Origin: Vitrella brassicaformis
Taxonomy: Eukaryota > Sar > Vitrellaceae
Direction of reading: 5' to 3'
Assembly (NCBI GenBank): GCA_001179505.1
Contig: CDMY01000332.1
Span: forward strand, 1 to 64,000
Length of the DNA: 64,000 bases
Shown: positions 21,397 to 33,300 of the stretch, piece after piece
Numbering within the stretch: position 1 is the first letter of the stretch
Layout: the number at the start of each line of letters is the position of its first letter
Made by a program: the position numbers and the translations under genes
Notes under the pieces: generated by a model
Database searches by the model: none
What the model was told of the DNA's origin: nothing
Seen by the model: only the letters and a program-made list of their open reading frames with translations

Positions 21397-24300
21397 ATGC
21401 CGAGTCGATTTAGATTGACTCTCGTGAGCACGTGCCTCTTCGCATTTCTACGCGCATGGCTTCTTGAACTTCGCGTGGCCGTCGACGCACAGTTCACAGC
21501 CGCCTGCGTATTTGGCAACAATCGCAAAGCAGAGGGAGCCACGAGAACAGCTTCAGCGGGACTGCCTTCCCGGTGGGTTAGTGAAGCACCGACATAAAAC
21601 GGGACATGCGTGTGTGTCGTTGTATGCGTGTGTGTGTGTGTGTGTCATTACAGAGGTGCCGCCGGCTGGCCTGAAGCTGTCGACGTGTTCCCCACACCCC
21701 CTGCTGTACTTCAGAGATGACGAAGGCGAAGAGAGGGCTTTGGGGCAGTGCGTGGCTGGTAAGTGAAGTCACGAACCGCTTCATTCACATCCCTATGTCT
21801 TCCCTTTGCAGAGGATGACCTGAAGAGACGACTGCGAACAGCACAGAAGAACGCCCTCGGTGTTCCTGTGAGCGCTACTGGGGAGGGCATTCTCTGCGGT
21901 GCTGTGGATGGCAACGGCGGCACGGCTGCTCTTTCTGTCTGCCCGCCGGACCGACCAATCTGTGCACGCTCCAGCGACCAGCGCTTCTGCTTCTGCCTTG
22001 CTGATGAAACAGGCGCGAAGAGCCACAATGCCACATCCAATCCCAACAATTGCATGTGCATTTGCTAATGGTGAGCTGAGTCGTCAGCCCGAAGGCACTC
22101 CATCGCTGGTCAGAGGCGTTCTTCAAGGCCAGCCATCCTCTCTCTGTTTCCCGCCTTCCCTCGACCCCTGCATCAACCCAGTCAATCCCTTCGCGCCCAA
22201 CCTCGACTGCTACGATGCTCTCGAGGTCGTGGAGATTGCCGACACGAGCGGCGTCGACCCTGCATCGCTCGCAATGGGCGACCACAACAAGAACCCAAGA
22301 GCGTTTTCGCAACTCGTGCCTGGGACTTATCTGATGGAAGACGTCAAGTCGGATGCTTGGGCGGATGCGATTGAGAATGTGGGCGACACGGACAGCTGCC
22401 TGCGCATCCAGGGAAGAATGGAGGACTCCGACGAGGACTTCTCCATCGATCTGTCATGCAACACGACTGAGGGTGTGTCTGCCATCCTCCCTTTCGACTG
22501 TCCTGACGTGGGCCTCTGCTCGGTGCGAGATGGCAACGTATTCAAACCTGCACTCGTAAGTGGGAGACATGATGGAGAGAAGAGATGGGTCGGCACCATC
22601 TTCATGCGCCTGATGCGCGTGCGTCGATTGCCTGATGTGTGTGCGTCGATCAGCTTGTGATTCAGGGCGTGTTGAAGGTGGTCAACGCCAGTGAGGCCGA
22701 CTGCGTCGGCCTTGAGGCGCAGATCGAGCTGACAGCGTGAATGCAAAGACAGCCTGAGGCATTCATAGGGCTCACTGCATGTTTCTTGCCTGTGTCTCTG
22801 TTTGTGTGCAGCACCGGATTGGTCGATGAAGCGATCTCTGGTCGAGCTCGCTCCGCCAACTACACAGCCGAGCAGCGAATCACGATCTTTGCTGAAGGAG
22901 AAGAGACAGAGCTCATTACCACACGTGGCATTGCTCTGGTCAGTCCAGCCGCCAACTCTGACTTGGGGCTGCTCACGTTTCCCAGCACGGTGCCCGCCGG
23001 CTGCCCTTCCCTGCTCAAGCAGCGCATCTTCACGATCACATCGGGCGACGTGGCGGCAGGCGGGGTGATCGCGGCCACTGCATCCGGATACAGTTACGAT
23101 CAGAACGACACTGTAGTCTCAAAGGTAAACACGTAGAAGCGAGGGACAGCACCTGCATTGCGATCCCCTTTCTGGTTTTGTCTGCTGCATGCAGAAAGTG
23201 TTTGAGGTCGAGATAGGCTCTGGCAAGTCTGCCGATTTCAACGAGGTCTGCCGCGAGGCGGCTGAAGAGGATCGCATTTCCGCAGAGCAGGAGCGGCTGG
23301 TGACTGAGCAAGCGGCGATAGGTGTGGACCCTTCTCGTGCATTGGTCGGCATCGAGGCACCCTCTCTGTGGTTCCCGCTTTTCAAGACAGGCCCAAGCCC
23401 GTTCTTCCCCCTGTTCAATGCGCGAAGGGTGGCACGCTATTCGGTGACCAGGGAATTTAACCCCGATGAGATTGCGGACGAGTTCGGCGTTACTGACCGA
23501 GACCGAGAGCAGTCGAAGATCTTCTTGTGGAGAAGAGTGTTTGATTTCATATCTGTTCAAGCCGACATCAGTCGGCCTATAAGCTATGTCCAGATCTTAT
23601 GTGCCGAGAACGTGACGGTTCTACCGGTGACATTCAAGCTGGAGAATCTGGAGACGGGCAGCTCTCTCGATCTCATCCTCAAGGCACAACTGGGCTCCTT
23701 ACTCGACCAGGATGCAGGCGGTGAGACAGAGAAAACACCCTTCTGGAGCCATCCGTTTGCAATCGTTTTTTTTGTTTGTTCATGCTCAGTTTATGTTGAG
23801 TGCCGACGCCGTGTGCTGCAGACTCTCCCAGTTGGCTTCGCCGACACATATCAAATCCCTGGCGGCCTCACAGCAGGCTCGATCGCTGCTGTTGGAGTCG
23901 ATCCTAAGGTGTGGGCGCTCGGAGACAACGTGTTCGTGGACGTGCTGATCAAAGACGGAGAAGGTGGATCCACCACGACGTCACTGAGAGATGAGGGGAT
24001 TGTTGCTAATCTCCAACAGCACAACTGCATCGGTGTGACAGAGACCAAGCAGAGAGAAATCAGCGCGACGGTGTTGGTGTACGAGAGACAAGAGGAGGGC
24101 AATCGGGCCAGCGAGGAGGTCATCTTGGACACGACCTGCGAGATCGGCTTCGAATGCTTTGCAGCGTGTCCCGAGCCCAGGTTGCCGGTCTCCAGCCCCG
24201 CGGCAGTGCAGAATAGGACGTATCAGCTTCTCGATGCACCCTTCAGAACTGCAACGTCAGAGTGGACTATTACATCTGGCACAATGGAACCAGCTCGTTA

Positions 24301-27294
24301 TTCTTCTGGACCTCTTCCTCTGTTCGATTCTCGTTACGATACGAGAGGATGTACTGACAATCGCTTTACTGATTCAAGCTGCACGAGGACCGTCGATGAG
24401 AAGATCTATAGCTGCGCGCCCGACCAAGGGACGGGCATCGGCGTGCAAGTGAAGGTCGAGTACGATTCAGCAGCACTCGATAGCAGAATCACCCATGGCT
24501 TCTTTGAGCCCTTGGCGTTGGCGAATGTCTTCATCAAAGGGGCGGTCTGGCAAGTCTATCCCCCTGAATGCGCAGGTACTTAAGCCGTACGATGATTCAA
24601 ATATATGTGGATCAGCTTATCCTCTGTTTTCTTCTGGTAGAACAGGCAGCATTGTCTTTGTCGAAGGTAGCGGATAGCGTGGGTGACGGCAGGAAACCGT
24701 CTCTGCTGTGCCGTGATTTGATGCAGGCGATCTTCTTGTTGGAGTGGGCTTTCAAAACAACTTCATACAGCCACAAGAAGGCCGGGGTTACTTTGGAGAT
24801 GAGGTCAACACTCAGCTCGATGATTTGATATTTGCACGGGGGCAAGAGGGGCAAGAGGGGCTTCATTTCGGCATTCCAGAGGCGCTGCTGACTTCAAGCG
24901 TGCGGCTGATGAAGGTGGAATACACTCTACTGAGTCTTGCTGAAGAAGCGACGATTGAAGCATGCTTCAACGCAAACAAGTCCAGAAAGGTCTCAACGAA
25001 GGATCTTGTCTTTCATCCGGACGGCCAAACAAAAACAAAGATCTCATACTTTGATGTGTCTCGATTTAACGGTGATCTCCAGGTAGGCCGTGTATGTGTG
25101 TGCACTGATTGCAGGGACTTTTTTTGTTACTCTTGCATATGCGTATTTTGCAGGAGATCCAGTCCGAGTCTTTTGGTGCTCCACTGCTGAACGATGATGA
25201 GCTTGGGCTTAAGTCTTTCTTGCACATTGACTCGAATATCGAAGGCGACATATTTAGCCTGAGTTCGTCTGTATTACTCGGCAACCTTACCAACTTCTGC
25301 GACGAGACCAACAAGAGTGAGCAGGCCACACGAGCATGCAAGCGATCGTGTTTCTCTGCCACTGTATTTGCCTGCGTGAATGTGTACGCTCCAGTTTTGA
25401 TTCAGTGCCAACCTGCGAAGCGGCTGCAGCTCGTGGCAGACCATGGATCGAGGGCTGCTGATGATGAACTTGTCAACTCCATCGCAACTGTGGTGTCATC
25501 AGGCGCTGGCTTTGACTACATTGCCAATCTCACCGCCCCTCCGGGCTTTGATTTGTCGTGCAACATCAGCGAAGCATCGGAGATTTTTCGGCTGACAATG
25601 TCGAACAGAGAGGGTGGACACCTCGTGTACGCCGACACGGCGTACATCGACCATGACATTCAGAATTATCTGATTCGTACTGTGCCGTTGAGTGTTGGCT
25701 TTAGAAGAGCGAATGGGGAGACGGGAAAGGTAGACGCCCTCTGTCCTGTGGCAATCGACTGCTGTAAGGAAACATAGGGAAACATCGGCTAAGAACACCA
25801 CTTATTTCTTGTGTGTCCGTGAATGTGTATCAGTGCTGCCGGAGAGGGCACCACGGCCTGTTTTCGACCCAAGTCCTGACAACACGTCCATTGCGAGACC
25901 CCCCCGGCCTCCGGCTTCTACACCGCTGCCCGGGAGAGATGATTTCTGTCCAGGTAGCTTCAAGGAAGCAGACAGGGCCTTGTAGCAAGGGACGGTTACC
26001 TTTTCCTCTTCCCTTTTTAGAGCCGCTGCTCTTCGAAGCAGCGGGCAATCTCTCAACACTGCAGGACCTGCGGCTCCCCACCGGTCTACATCCCCACGTC
26101 ATATGGAATGCTCGATCTATCAGTCCCTTCATTGTTGTGGCGCTAGACGCCGGAGAGGATGGGGTTGCCACCCTATCAGTTGTGGATCTCTTAATATTCG
26201 GCAATCGTGTCATTGGGGAGTAATCCGTGACCTGCTAAAAAAGAAAGAGGCTTCCTGTGTCATGATTAATACACATGTGCTGCAGGGAAAGAGTGACTGT
26301 CGAAGCCGTATCTGATTTTACATCTGGTACCTTCGAGTTGGTCGTCGTAGTGCTGACACGAAACATCAATGGAGCTGCTGACGGCATCGGCATACAGGTA
26401 TATGACGATAGAAGCAAAAGAGTCACACGAAACTGGCTGGCTTCTTCGTGCCCTGCCTGTCCTCCAGGCCTTGTGTGTCAATGGCCCATGCAATGCCAAG
26501 TTGGTTGTATTTGAGCACACTGGCGATTGCATTCCAAGAGCAGTCGATGGGAAGGTGTTCGGTGTGAGTGAGACTATCGACTTAGAGGCTCTCCCGCTTC
26601 TCCCTTCTCCTCCGGCGCCTCCAGGAGGTCGTCTGCCGAGACCGTGCCCAGGCAAGCGCAGGAAATACACTACTGCACACATGCCTGCTTGGAATACGTG
26701 CAGGTTCCCTTTTGGGCCCAATCAACGGCTCGCTGGAAGCGGGGAACCCGACGAGCATTGATAGTATATCTGGTCCTTTTCCTGCTTGCTTCGTCATCGT
26801 GGCTTTGGATTCACTCACTATGGGTGATAGTGACTTATTCGTATACAACCCGTCCACAGGGTAAGGAAAGGTAGCAGTTGGTGTGCAATAGACTGAATGA
26901 TGCATCCGTACAGGGACGGCGTCATTAGCGATAAAAAAAGTGATGGTATAATAGATAGTTACGAGGATGTGGTGGTGGTTGATGTCTGTGCTTTTGGAGG
27001 GAGTTTTTCCTTTGGTGTGAGCGATCGCTTCAATGCCACTCTAAGGCGGAAAAGAATGCTATGCGTGCTCTTCTTTCAGGTGTCATGTTACTCCGGGCCT
27101 TGTGAATGGGTGCGCATTGAATGCGTAGCAAAGAGAATACCTTTGTTGCTATATTTCCTCTCCTTTGTTTCTTGCAGGAACTTATTCCTTTCGATCATGA
27201 CGGCAATTGCATGCCCTCGCTGCCTTACGGGGTGAAAGTGATTGGGATCGATACCAAAATCGATCCGACACTTCCTGTTTTCCCAGGACGCTGA
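21397..27294 (+). CDS. large secreted or surface protein, about 1,500 residues, unknown function
   Basis: Eighteen exons, joined at: 21397-21580, 21654-21758, 21812-21867, 22088-22555, 22666-22736, 22812-23124, 23195-23720, 23790-24575, 24727-25082, 25154-25763, 25834-25953, 26021-26219, 26286-26397, 26468-26651, 26704-26860, 26914-27016, 27080-27109, 27178-27294; all phases agree (1,498 residues). A signal peptide is present (hydrophobic core STCLFAFLRAWLLEL). Several N-glycosylation sequons and spaced Cys pairs support an extracellular location. The last 340 residues contain at least two repeats: FVIVALD/SPFIVVALD starts, GDSDLFVY (as in pre-peptidase C-terminal-like domains), then CxxGPC...GxCxP. 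Intron after 26651 has a GC donor. The start of intron 3 and the 3' end are uncertain: a further repeat (CEESC...GATC) lies in frame up to 27550. Introns hold fewer microsatellites than neighbours. Confidence 0.65.
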
Positions 27295-27751
27295 CAGCTA
27301 CACGCTGAGTCTTCTGCTGTCAAGAGAGTCTTTTACAAGTAGTGAGTTTGCGTGCGTGCATGTGATTTTTCCCTATTTAAGAATCTGCACCTCAACACAG
27401 ACATCGAGATGGAATTCCCTCTTTGAGTGGGCGACACACGCACATGCAATTATACATGTATGTGAGGAGAGCTGTGGGCTATGGACTGTGGTGCTGTATG
27501 CGCGTAGTGGCGCCACCTGCGTCAGTCAATGCACCTGTTCTCAGACACAATAGATCTATGCTCAGACCTCCCCCTGTCGTCCACCCAACCAAATGTCGTT
27601 CACATACATGGATTGACGAAGGTATGGAGTCCATCAAGCCATACAGTGACAACCATACCTTACCGAGAACCACTCTCGCCTCTCTCTTTCTCTCTCTCTC
27701 TCTGTCTGTGTGTGTGTGTTGTGATTGATGTGTTGTGCTGTGTGGTGTCAG

Positions 27752-27785
27752 GTTCATGGATGTGCTGTCGGGGCTGCCGCAGTGA
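27752..27785 (+). pseudogene. orphan copy of the last exon of the carrier gene
   Basis: A 34-bp copy of the carrier's terminal exon (coding for the tail FMDVLSGLPQ and stop), with its acceptor intact, but no upstream carrier exons are nearby. It is part of direct repeat B. Confidence 0.75.
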
Positions 27786-28514
27786 TGGAATGGCACACAC
27801 ATGACGGACGGCCACCGAGTGAATGCGATGCATGCCGTTCCGTTCCGTGCCGTGCTGTGCTGTGGAGTGAGTGAATGACGTACTCATAAGTACAACCAAT
27901 ACATCATTAAATGTGGTGTGGTAGTGGAAGGGGAGGGGGTGGGCTGGTGGGTGTGCAGCTTGTCGGCTCGTGAGTGAATCAATCGATAAGCCTGAGTCCC
28001 GTGCGTGTGTGGGTGGGTGAATGCAATGCAATGCAATGTGTGAGTTTGTTGAGGATGGACGTGCAAGATGGCTGGATGGCTGCGAGGCTACACCACCTGG
28101 GTGTGCATTCAGTCTTGGTGTTTGGGGAGTGTCTGGCAAGGATGGACGCCGGACAAAAGACAGACAGACAGATAGACAGACAGAGACAGAGACAGAGGCA
28201 TTGACAGGGATGATTGATGAAGGCATCCACGCAGTTCTGGTCCGTCCGTACAGCGCCAACCATGCGCACAGCCAGCCAACACACACAACACATGCATCAC
28301 TGTATCAGTCAGAGCAGACAGGCAGCCGGGCAATCTGATGGAATGAATGTGTCTGAGGCAGGCAGCACACGACAAGGGTGGCATATTACACCACATCCTT
28401 GCAGACGGGCACATCCATGCAGGCGGGCACGGCAGTCAGGAGGGCAGTAAGGGGACATCAGGGAAGATATGGGATCGATGCATCCGCGTGTAAAAACGAA
28501 AAGACTTCTCCGTC

Positions 28515-28612
28515 TGTGGTCTTAGACCACCCCCCCAGAGCATGATACACACCACCACGACAGACACCAAGCCAAACGAGCTGCAGGCAAACAAACAAGA
28601 CAGACACACGAT
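28515..28612. repeat. dispersed non-coding element, copy 3 (5' part only)
   Basis: Matches the first 100 bp of copies 1 and 2 from TGTGGTCTTAGACCAC onward, with one fewer C in the C-tract and few substitutions. The conserved 3' end of the element is missing. It lies about 190 bp upstream of the DUF1997 start codon. Confidence 0.7.
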
Positions 28613-28775
28613 GACAGCAAACACACAGGAGGCATGCTCGGTGTGTGCGTGTGACAGAAAATTCACAGAGACACACGCATATATACAATCACCCCTACGC
28701 AAAAGCCACAGATATGCACTGGTTTCTTCGACTTTCTTCGACCGTTTAACTTTCTGTTTCACCGAAACCCTGCTC

Positions 28776-28788
28776 CCTGAAACCGCTG
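28776..28788 (+). promoter_or_regulatory. CCTGAAACCGCTG motif upstream of DUF1997 gene
   Basis: Lies 11 bp before the ATG at 28800. Together with flanking bases, 19 bp are identical to the complement of the motif at 21135-21153. A related CCGAAACCCTGC lies just upstream, and the same word occurs at 40549-40560 between two other divergent genes. Function inferred. Confidence 0.4.
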
Positions 28789-28799
28789 CGACTCACACC

Positions 28800-29951
28800 A
28801 TGGCCACAAGCAGCACCGCTGAGAGGACACATCAAAGATGGCTTTTATCGTTCCTTTCGGCGGCGCTCTCAGCGTCAACGTGGTGGCAGTGCACAGCGCT
28901 TCATGGGAGGTTGGTACATCCTTCAACGACGGCAGCAAGATCAACTCCGCATCCTCCCGCATTCAGCATGACACCGCTGCCGCACTTACCGTTCATCGCT
29001 CCGTCTGGTCCAACGAAGCGACGACATTCTGGCCCTTCCCGTGTGCATGCCCACGCTGGTGATTCGGAGAAAAGGCGGGCACGGCTTCTTCGTCGGCTGC
29101 CGTTCGCGCCCGCCTCCGATGCGTCTGACTCATCGCTGAAGGGCATGGCCACCACAGCGACCGAAGAGGAGGTGGTCGCTGCAGCTCCACCTGCTGCCTC
29201 TTCATTAGTGCCTACGACAGAAGGCACGCGGCTGACACTGTATGCCGAGAGGAAAGGGAGCCTTGCATTCGAGGAGAACGAGGGGGAGAGGAGTCTTCGG
29301 GGTGAGGGACGAAGGAAGGCACACTGACTGTCTGCCTCATGTACTGCCATTCGTGTGTGTGTGTGTGTGCCTGCCTGCTCAGAGTACCTTTCTCTACCTG
29401 CCGAGGAATACTCTGTCCTCGACCCTCAAGCAATCACCCGTATCAACGCGACGGCTTTCATCTACACGATGCAGCCCTTGACCTTCCTCTCCCTCAAGGT
29501 GGCGCCAGAGATGCTTGCAATCGTCGATGTGGATGCCTCCGTCCCCTCATCCCTAATCCGAGTGGTGGATGGGCGCATCGGCATGAAGGGCAGTGAGGCA
29601 TTGAGTGCCGGGATGCTGTCGTCTGCACAGAGGGCTCTCAACAGCGTTACCATACGCTCCTCCAACCTGTCCACCATCTCGGCCGACCGGGTGAAGTGCA
29701 AGCGGACAGGCAAGGAGAACCCTATTGTTAACTGCGAAACACGGCTGGAGGTCTCGTTCACCATCAGCAACTCGAGCCTCGTCCCGCCCGAAGTGGTGCT
29801 GCGAGCAGGCACCTGGTGTCTGCAGAAGACACTCAATCGGCTGGTCCCTGCATTCCTCGGCCGGCTACGTGCTGACTACAGGCTATGGGCTGTGGGCGAT
29901 GATAGCCGCACGCCGCCGGCCGTCTCGGGAGGCATGGGGGGGATGGAGTGA
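28800..29951 (+). CDS. DUF1997 family protein, probably plastid-targeted
   Basis: Two exons: 28800-29301 and 29383-29951; in-frame total 356 residues. The N-terminus has a signal peptide (QRWLLSFLSAALSAS) followed by a Ser/Thr/Pro/Arg-rich transit-like stretch to about residue 80. From about residue 165 the sequence fits DUF1997, a family of cyanobacteria and plastids: YLSLPAEEYSVLDPQAITRI, PLTFLSLKVAPEM, and the C-terminal LNRLVPAFLGRLRADYRLWA. The function of the family is unknown to me. A Thr/Ala/Glu-rich spacer separates transit region and domain. Copy 3 of the dispersed element lies just upstream. Confidence 0.78.
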
Positions 29952-30382
29952 CCTGAAGCCCAGCCTGTCTGCCAGTGCGAGGGGCGGGGCAGGCAGTTTG
30001 GCACAGAGGCGTCTTTTTGGTCCTCTGCCTGTGCGCTTGGTTGGCTGAGGAGAGGGAGGGAGGGAGAGATCATCCAGTCAGATGCCTGCAGGCAGTTTTG
30101 GTGCCGCGGTGGGTCCTTTGGTGGGGATTGGGGAGTGATATCTGCTGGTGGCTGTACATGTATTTGTGGTGCGACGGCGGCATGCACCATTTAGGTCGGA
30201 CCACTGAGATCCTGATGGGATAAAACCTTGCATTCCATGCGCCATTCATGCTTCATCTCAACGGCAGTCGACACACACGACTCGGAGTGACTCCGGAACC
30301 GGGGGGCGCCCCCAGTCTTCAAGTTGTCGCGTCGCGAAAGTTCATTCAGTGCTGGAAGACATTCACTAGAGCTCAGTTGACG
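29952..30382. other. intergenic, no supported gene
   Basis: 430 bp between two plus-strand genes. G-rich in the first half and mixed later; probably 3' and 5' untranslated sequence. No repeat family or protein-like frame seen. Confidence 0.5.
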
Positions 30383-33300
30383 ATGGCGTCTCTGCCGAAC
30401 GGTGCCAATGCCAATGCCAACGACATCATCGAACTGGAGGGTGGGAGGACACGCAGTGGCACGAGGAGAGAGCCTCCTCATTTGGCCAGTGCGAGTGCCG
30501 TCTCTCTTTGTGCGTGCGTGTGTGTGTGTTGCATTGTCATGCATTCAGAGGAGATAGATGAGGACTACGAGCCGTCTCAGGAGGAGATCCTCGAGTATGC
30601 CGAGTGGCTGGGCATGGACAAGGAGGAGGACAAAGACCTGCTTTGGATTGCCAAGGAGGCCCTCAAGGCGCCACTCCCGGCCGAATGGAAGCCATGCCAG
30701 ACCAGCAAGGGCGGAGAGATCTTCTACTTCAACTACCGAACACACGAGAGCCAGGTCAGGCAGCCCACACACATTCACACGCGCAGCTAGTCATGGAGAC
30801 GGGCCGATAGACACGCCCTGGAGATTGTGTGGCTGTGCGCACGTGTGTATCTTATCTTGTGTGTGACGGCCTGCAGTGGGACCATCCATGTGACGCATAC
30901 TACCGCAAGCTGCTGCAGGACTACAAGGCCAAGAGAGCCAAAGCCAAGGGGGAGCCAGACAGGGGGGACGCGGCAACCAGGAAGAGCAAAGACAGAGACA
31001 AGGGCGACAGAAAGAAGAAGAGCAAGAAAGCCAGGCAGCAGGGCGGCAAGGAGACACCCAAAGACGCCGACAGCAGTGCGTCAGGGGCGAGCAGCGGCCG
31101 GGGCGGTGGAAAGCCGCCTCTCCCAGACCTGCGGCTACCAGTTCAGTCCAAGCAAGGCACGCTTTTCGGCAAACCTGACGACTGGCTGCTCAAGTCGTCA
31201 CCCAGAGAGGAGGAAGAGACACCGGCAGACAAGAGCGCTGCGTCGAGCAAGAGGGGGAATGCAGAGGACGAGAGGCTGGCTCGCGAGGTCCTGAATGACA
31301 TATTCCAGCTGGGCAGGGGCAGGGCTGAGGGCGGAAAGGGGGCGGCCTCCAAGGGGTACCGGAGAGGCAAGCCGGAGGAGACAGACTCCTGGAGCAGCTA
31401 TGAGTCGGACGAGAGCGACGAGCCGCTTCCGCCTGACGAGGACCCGGCTAGAAAGGCCATGGCGTCAGTACCCGTCTTGCCAACAGCCAAGACGCAACAC
31501 CCTGACGCCACGAAAACCCAAGGCGATATCGCAGGCGAGCTCAAGACGCCAAGGGGAGTCCCGCAAATGAGCCCTCGGCCAAGGGAGAAGGAGAACGGAC
31601 CCGGTGTGGACAAGGGTCTTCCCCCGAAGACCCCAAGAGAAACGAGCAATGAGGCCTCAGTCCGTGGCAGCAGCGTCGACCCCGAGGGTGACTACGGCGT
31701 GTATCGCGTGGCTGAGGGCATGTCAGAGGATCCCATCCAGAAGGCCATCGCACATCTGTTCGCCTATGAGCGGCGCAAGTCTGCCGACAGGGGCCAGGGA
31801 GTTGGGGAGCCCACCGCATCGCACGACCAGGGGATGCGCAGGGCGGAGCTGCCACGTCGCGACAGCGAGCCGCTGGATGTGATCAAAGAGGAGCCTGAGA
31901 AAGAGGAGGCCGAGGAAACCGAAGACGAGAGCGAGAGGCCACCAACATCGACCGCCGAACCGCCAGCCATGTTTCAGCAGGCTGTGTCCATCGACGAGCA
32001 GCGGCCCGACGTTCCCCCTGAGTCGGCAGGCAAGCCGGTGGACATCGCTCCCACTGTTGGTGCCCCAGTGCCTGTCGAGCATCATGACGAGCCACTGGTG
32101 TCTCCGCGCCACGTGTTGCAGCCATCCGTGTCTCGGCCAGCTCTTGCCCCCTTTCGCCCGGACCTTTCCCCTTCTGGCAGCATTCCATTGCCCGTGCCTG
32201 ATGCCACGGCCAAGCCGGTCGGGGGGCTGGATGTGCCACCTCCTCAACCATCAGCGCAGAGCACCATGGCGCCGTCAATCTCGAGGCCATCGACAGGTGA
32301 AAGCGAGTGGTGACCTCGTGTGTGTCCCTGCATGCGCTCCTCAATTGCGTGCCTGTGTGTGCAGGAATGACAATCGCAATGGACGGTACAGCGCCTCCCG
32401 CCGCCCAGCCTCCTGTTCAGCTGTCTGCTCGGCGAGAGGATCACGTGCATGATAAGGGCGATGAGGGGAAGGGTTACGTGTCTCGTGATGAGGATGAGCC
32501 AACCAGGACCACACAGAGGGCATGGGAGGCACCCGGGGCCAGCTCAACTGACGCATCAGAGGTACCAAAGACAGAACCTCATCTATGTGGAGCAGCAAAT
32601 CAGTATCTGCCATCCATCCATTCCACGTGCAGACTTTCTTGCAGACGACCACGTCCTCCACACACACCGGCCGCGCTTCCCCCGACACCGATGCCCCCCC
32701 TCGGGTGCCGTCCTTCCCCCTCCATCCATCCGTCTCCCCCACCATACCGCCCTACCCACTGCACCCGGGCTTCCAAACCCCACGTGCACCCGAAGCCGGC
32801 ACCTATGGTCAGGGGACCACCGACACCGCTGAGTTGGTGCGGCTGGTGCAGCAGCTGCTGGGGGGCATGGCTGGGGGGACACTGGGGGGCGGCGGTGTGG
32901 GGTGGCAGCGTGAGGTGCAGTGGTCGATGCAGCAGATGAGGGAGGAGATCGTGCCCGCCGTGAGGCGACTGTCGGACAAAATCGACGTCAACATGAGGCT
33001 GCAGGAGGAGGTCAGACGCAGAAGGCCTTGTGTCTCATAGGAAATTGTGTGTGTGCATCCGTCTTGTCATTGTGTGCAGGTTCATGAGTTGCGTCAGCTG
33101 GTGAGGACGCTGCGGCTGGAGTTGGATGAGTACAAGGCGGAGACACACCTCACGCGCATGAAAGAAAAACTCGCTAGCGTTGAGCCCGCAAGGCACCCAC
33201 CACCACCACCACCACCCGCACCGGTGCCAGCTTCGGCATCCATGCCCGCACCAGCAGCAGGCCAAGACAGTGGACAGGTCGCGTCAGTCAATACTACACC

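Larger units (their letters stand above)
27711..28612. repeat. direct repeat copy B of the carrier 3' region
   Basis: Homologous over its length to 18505-19325, same orientation, with substitutions and short indels in microsatellites. It ends with element copy 3 and lies between the large secreted protein gene and the DUF1997 gene. Confidence 0.8.

Noticed and set aside
27242-27553. Open frame with a third Cys repeat after the large secreted gene
   Set aside because: The repeat match is real-looking, but I found no splice path with consistent phase, so the gene end was kept at 27294.
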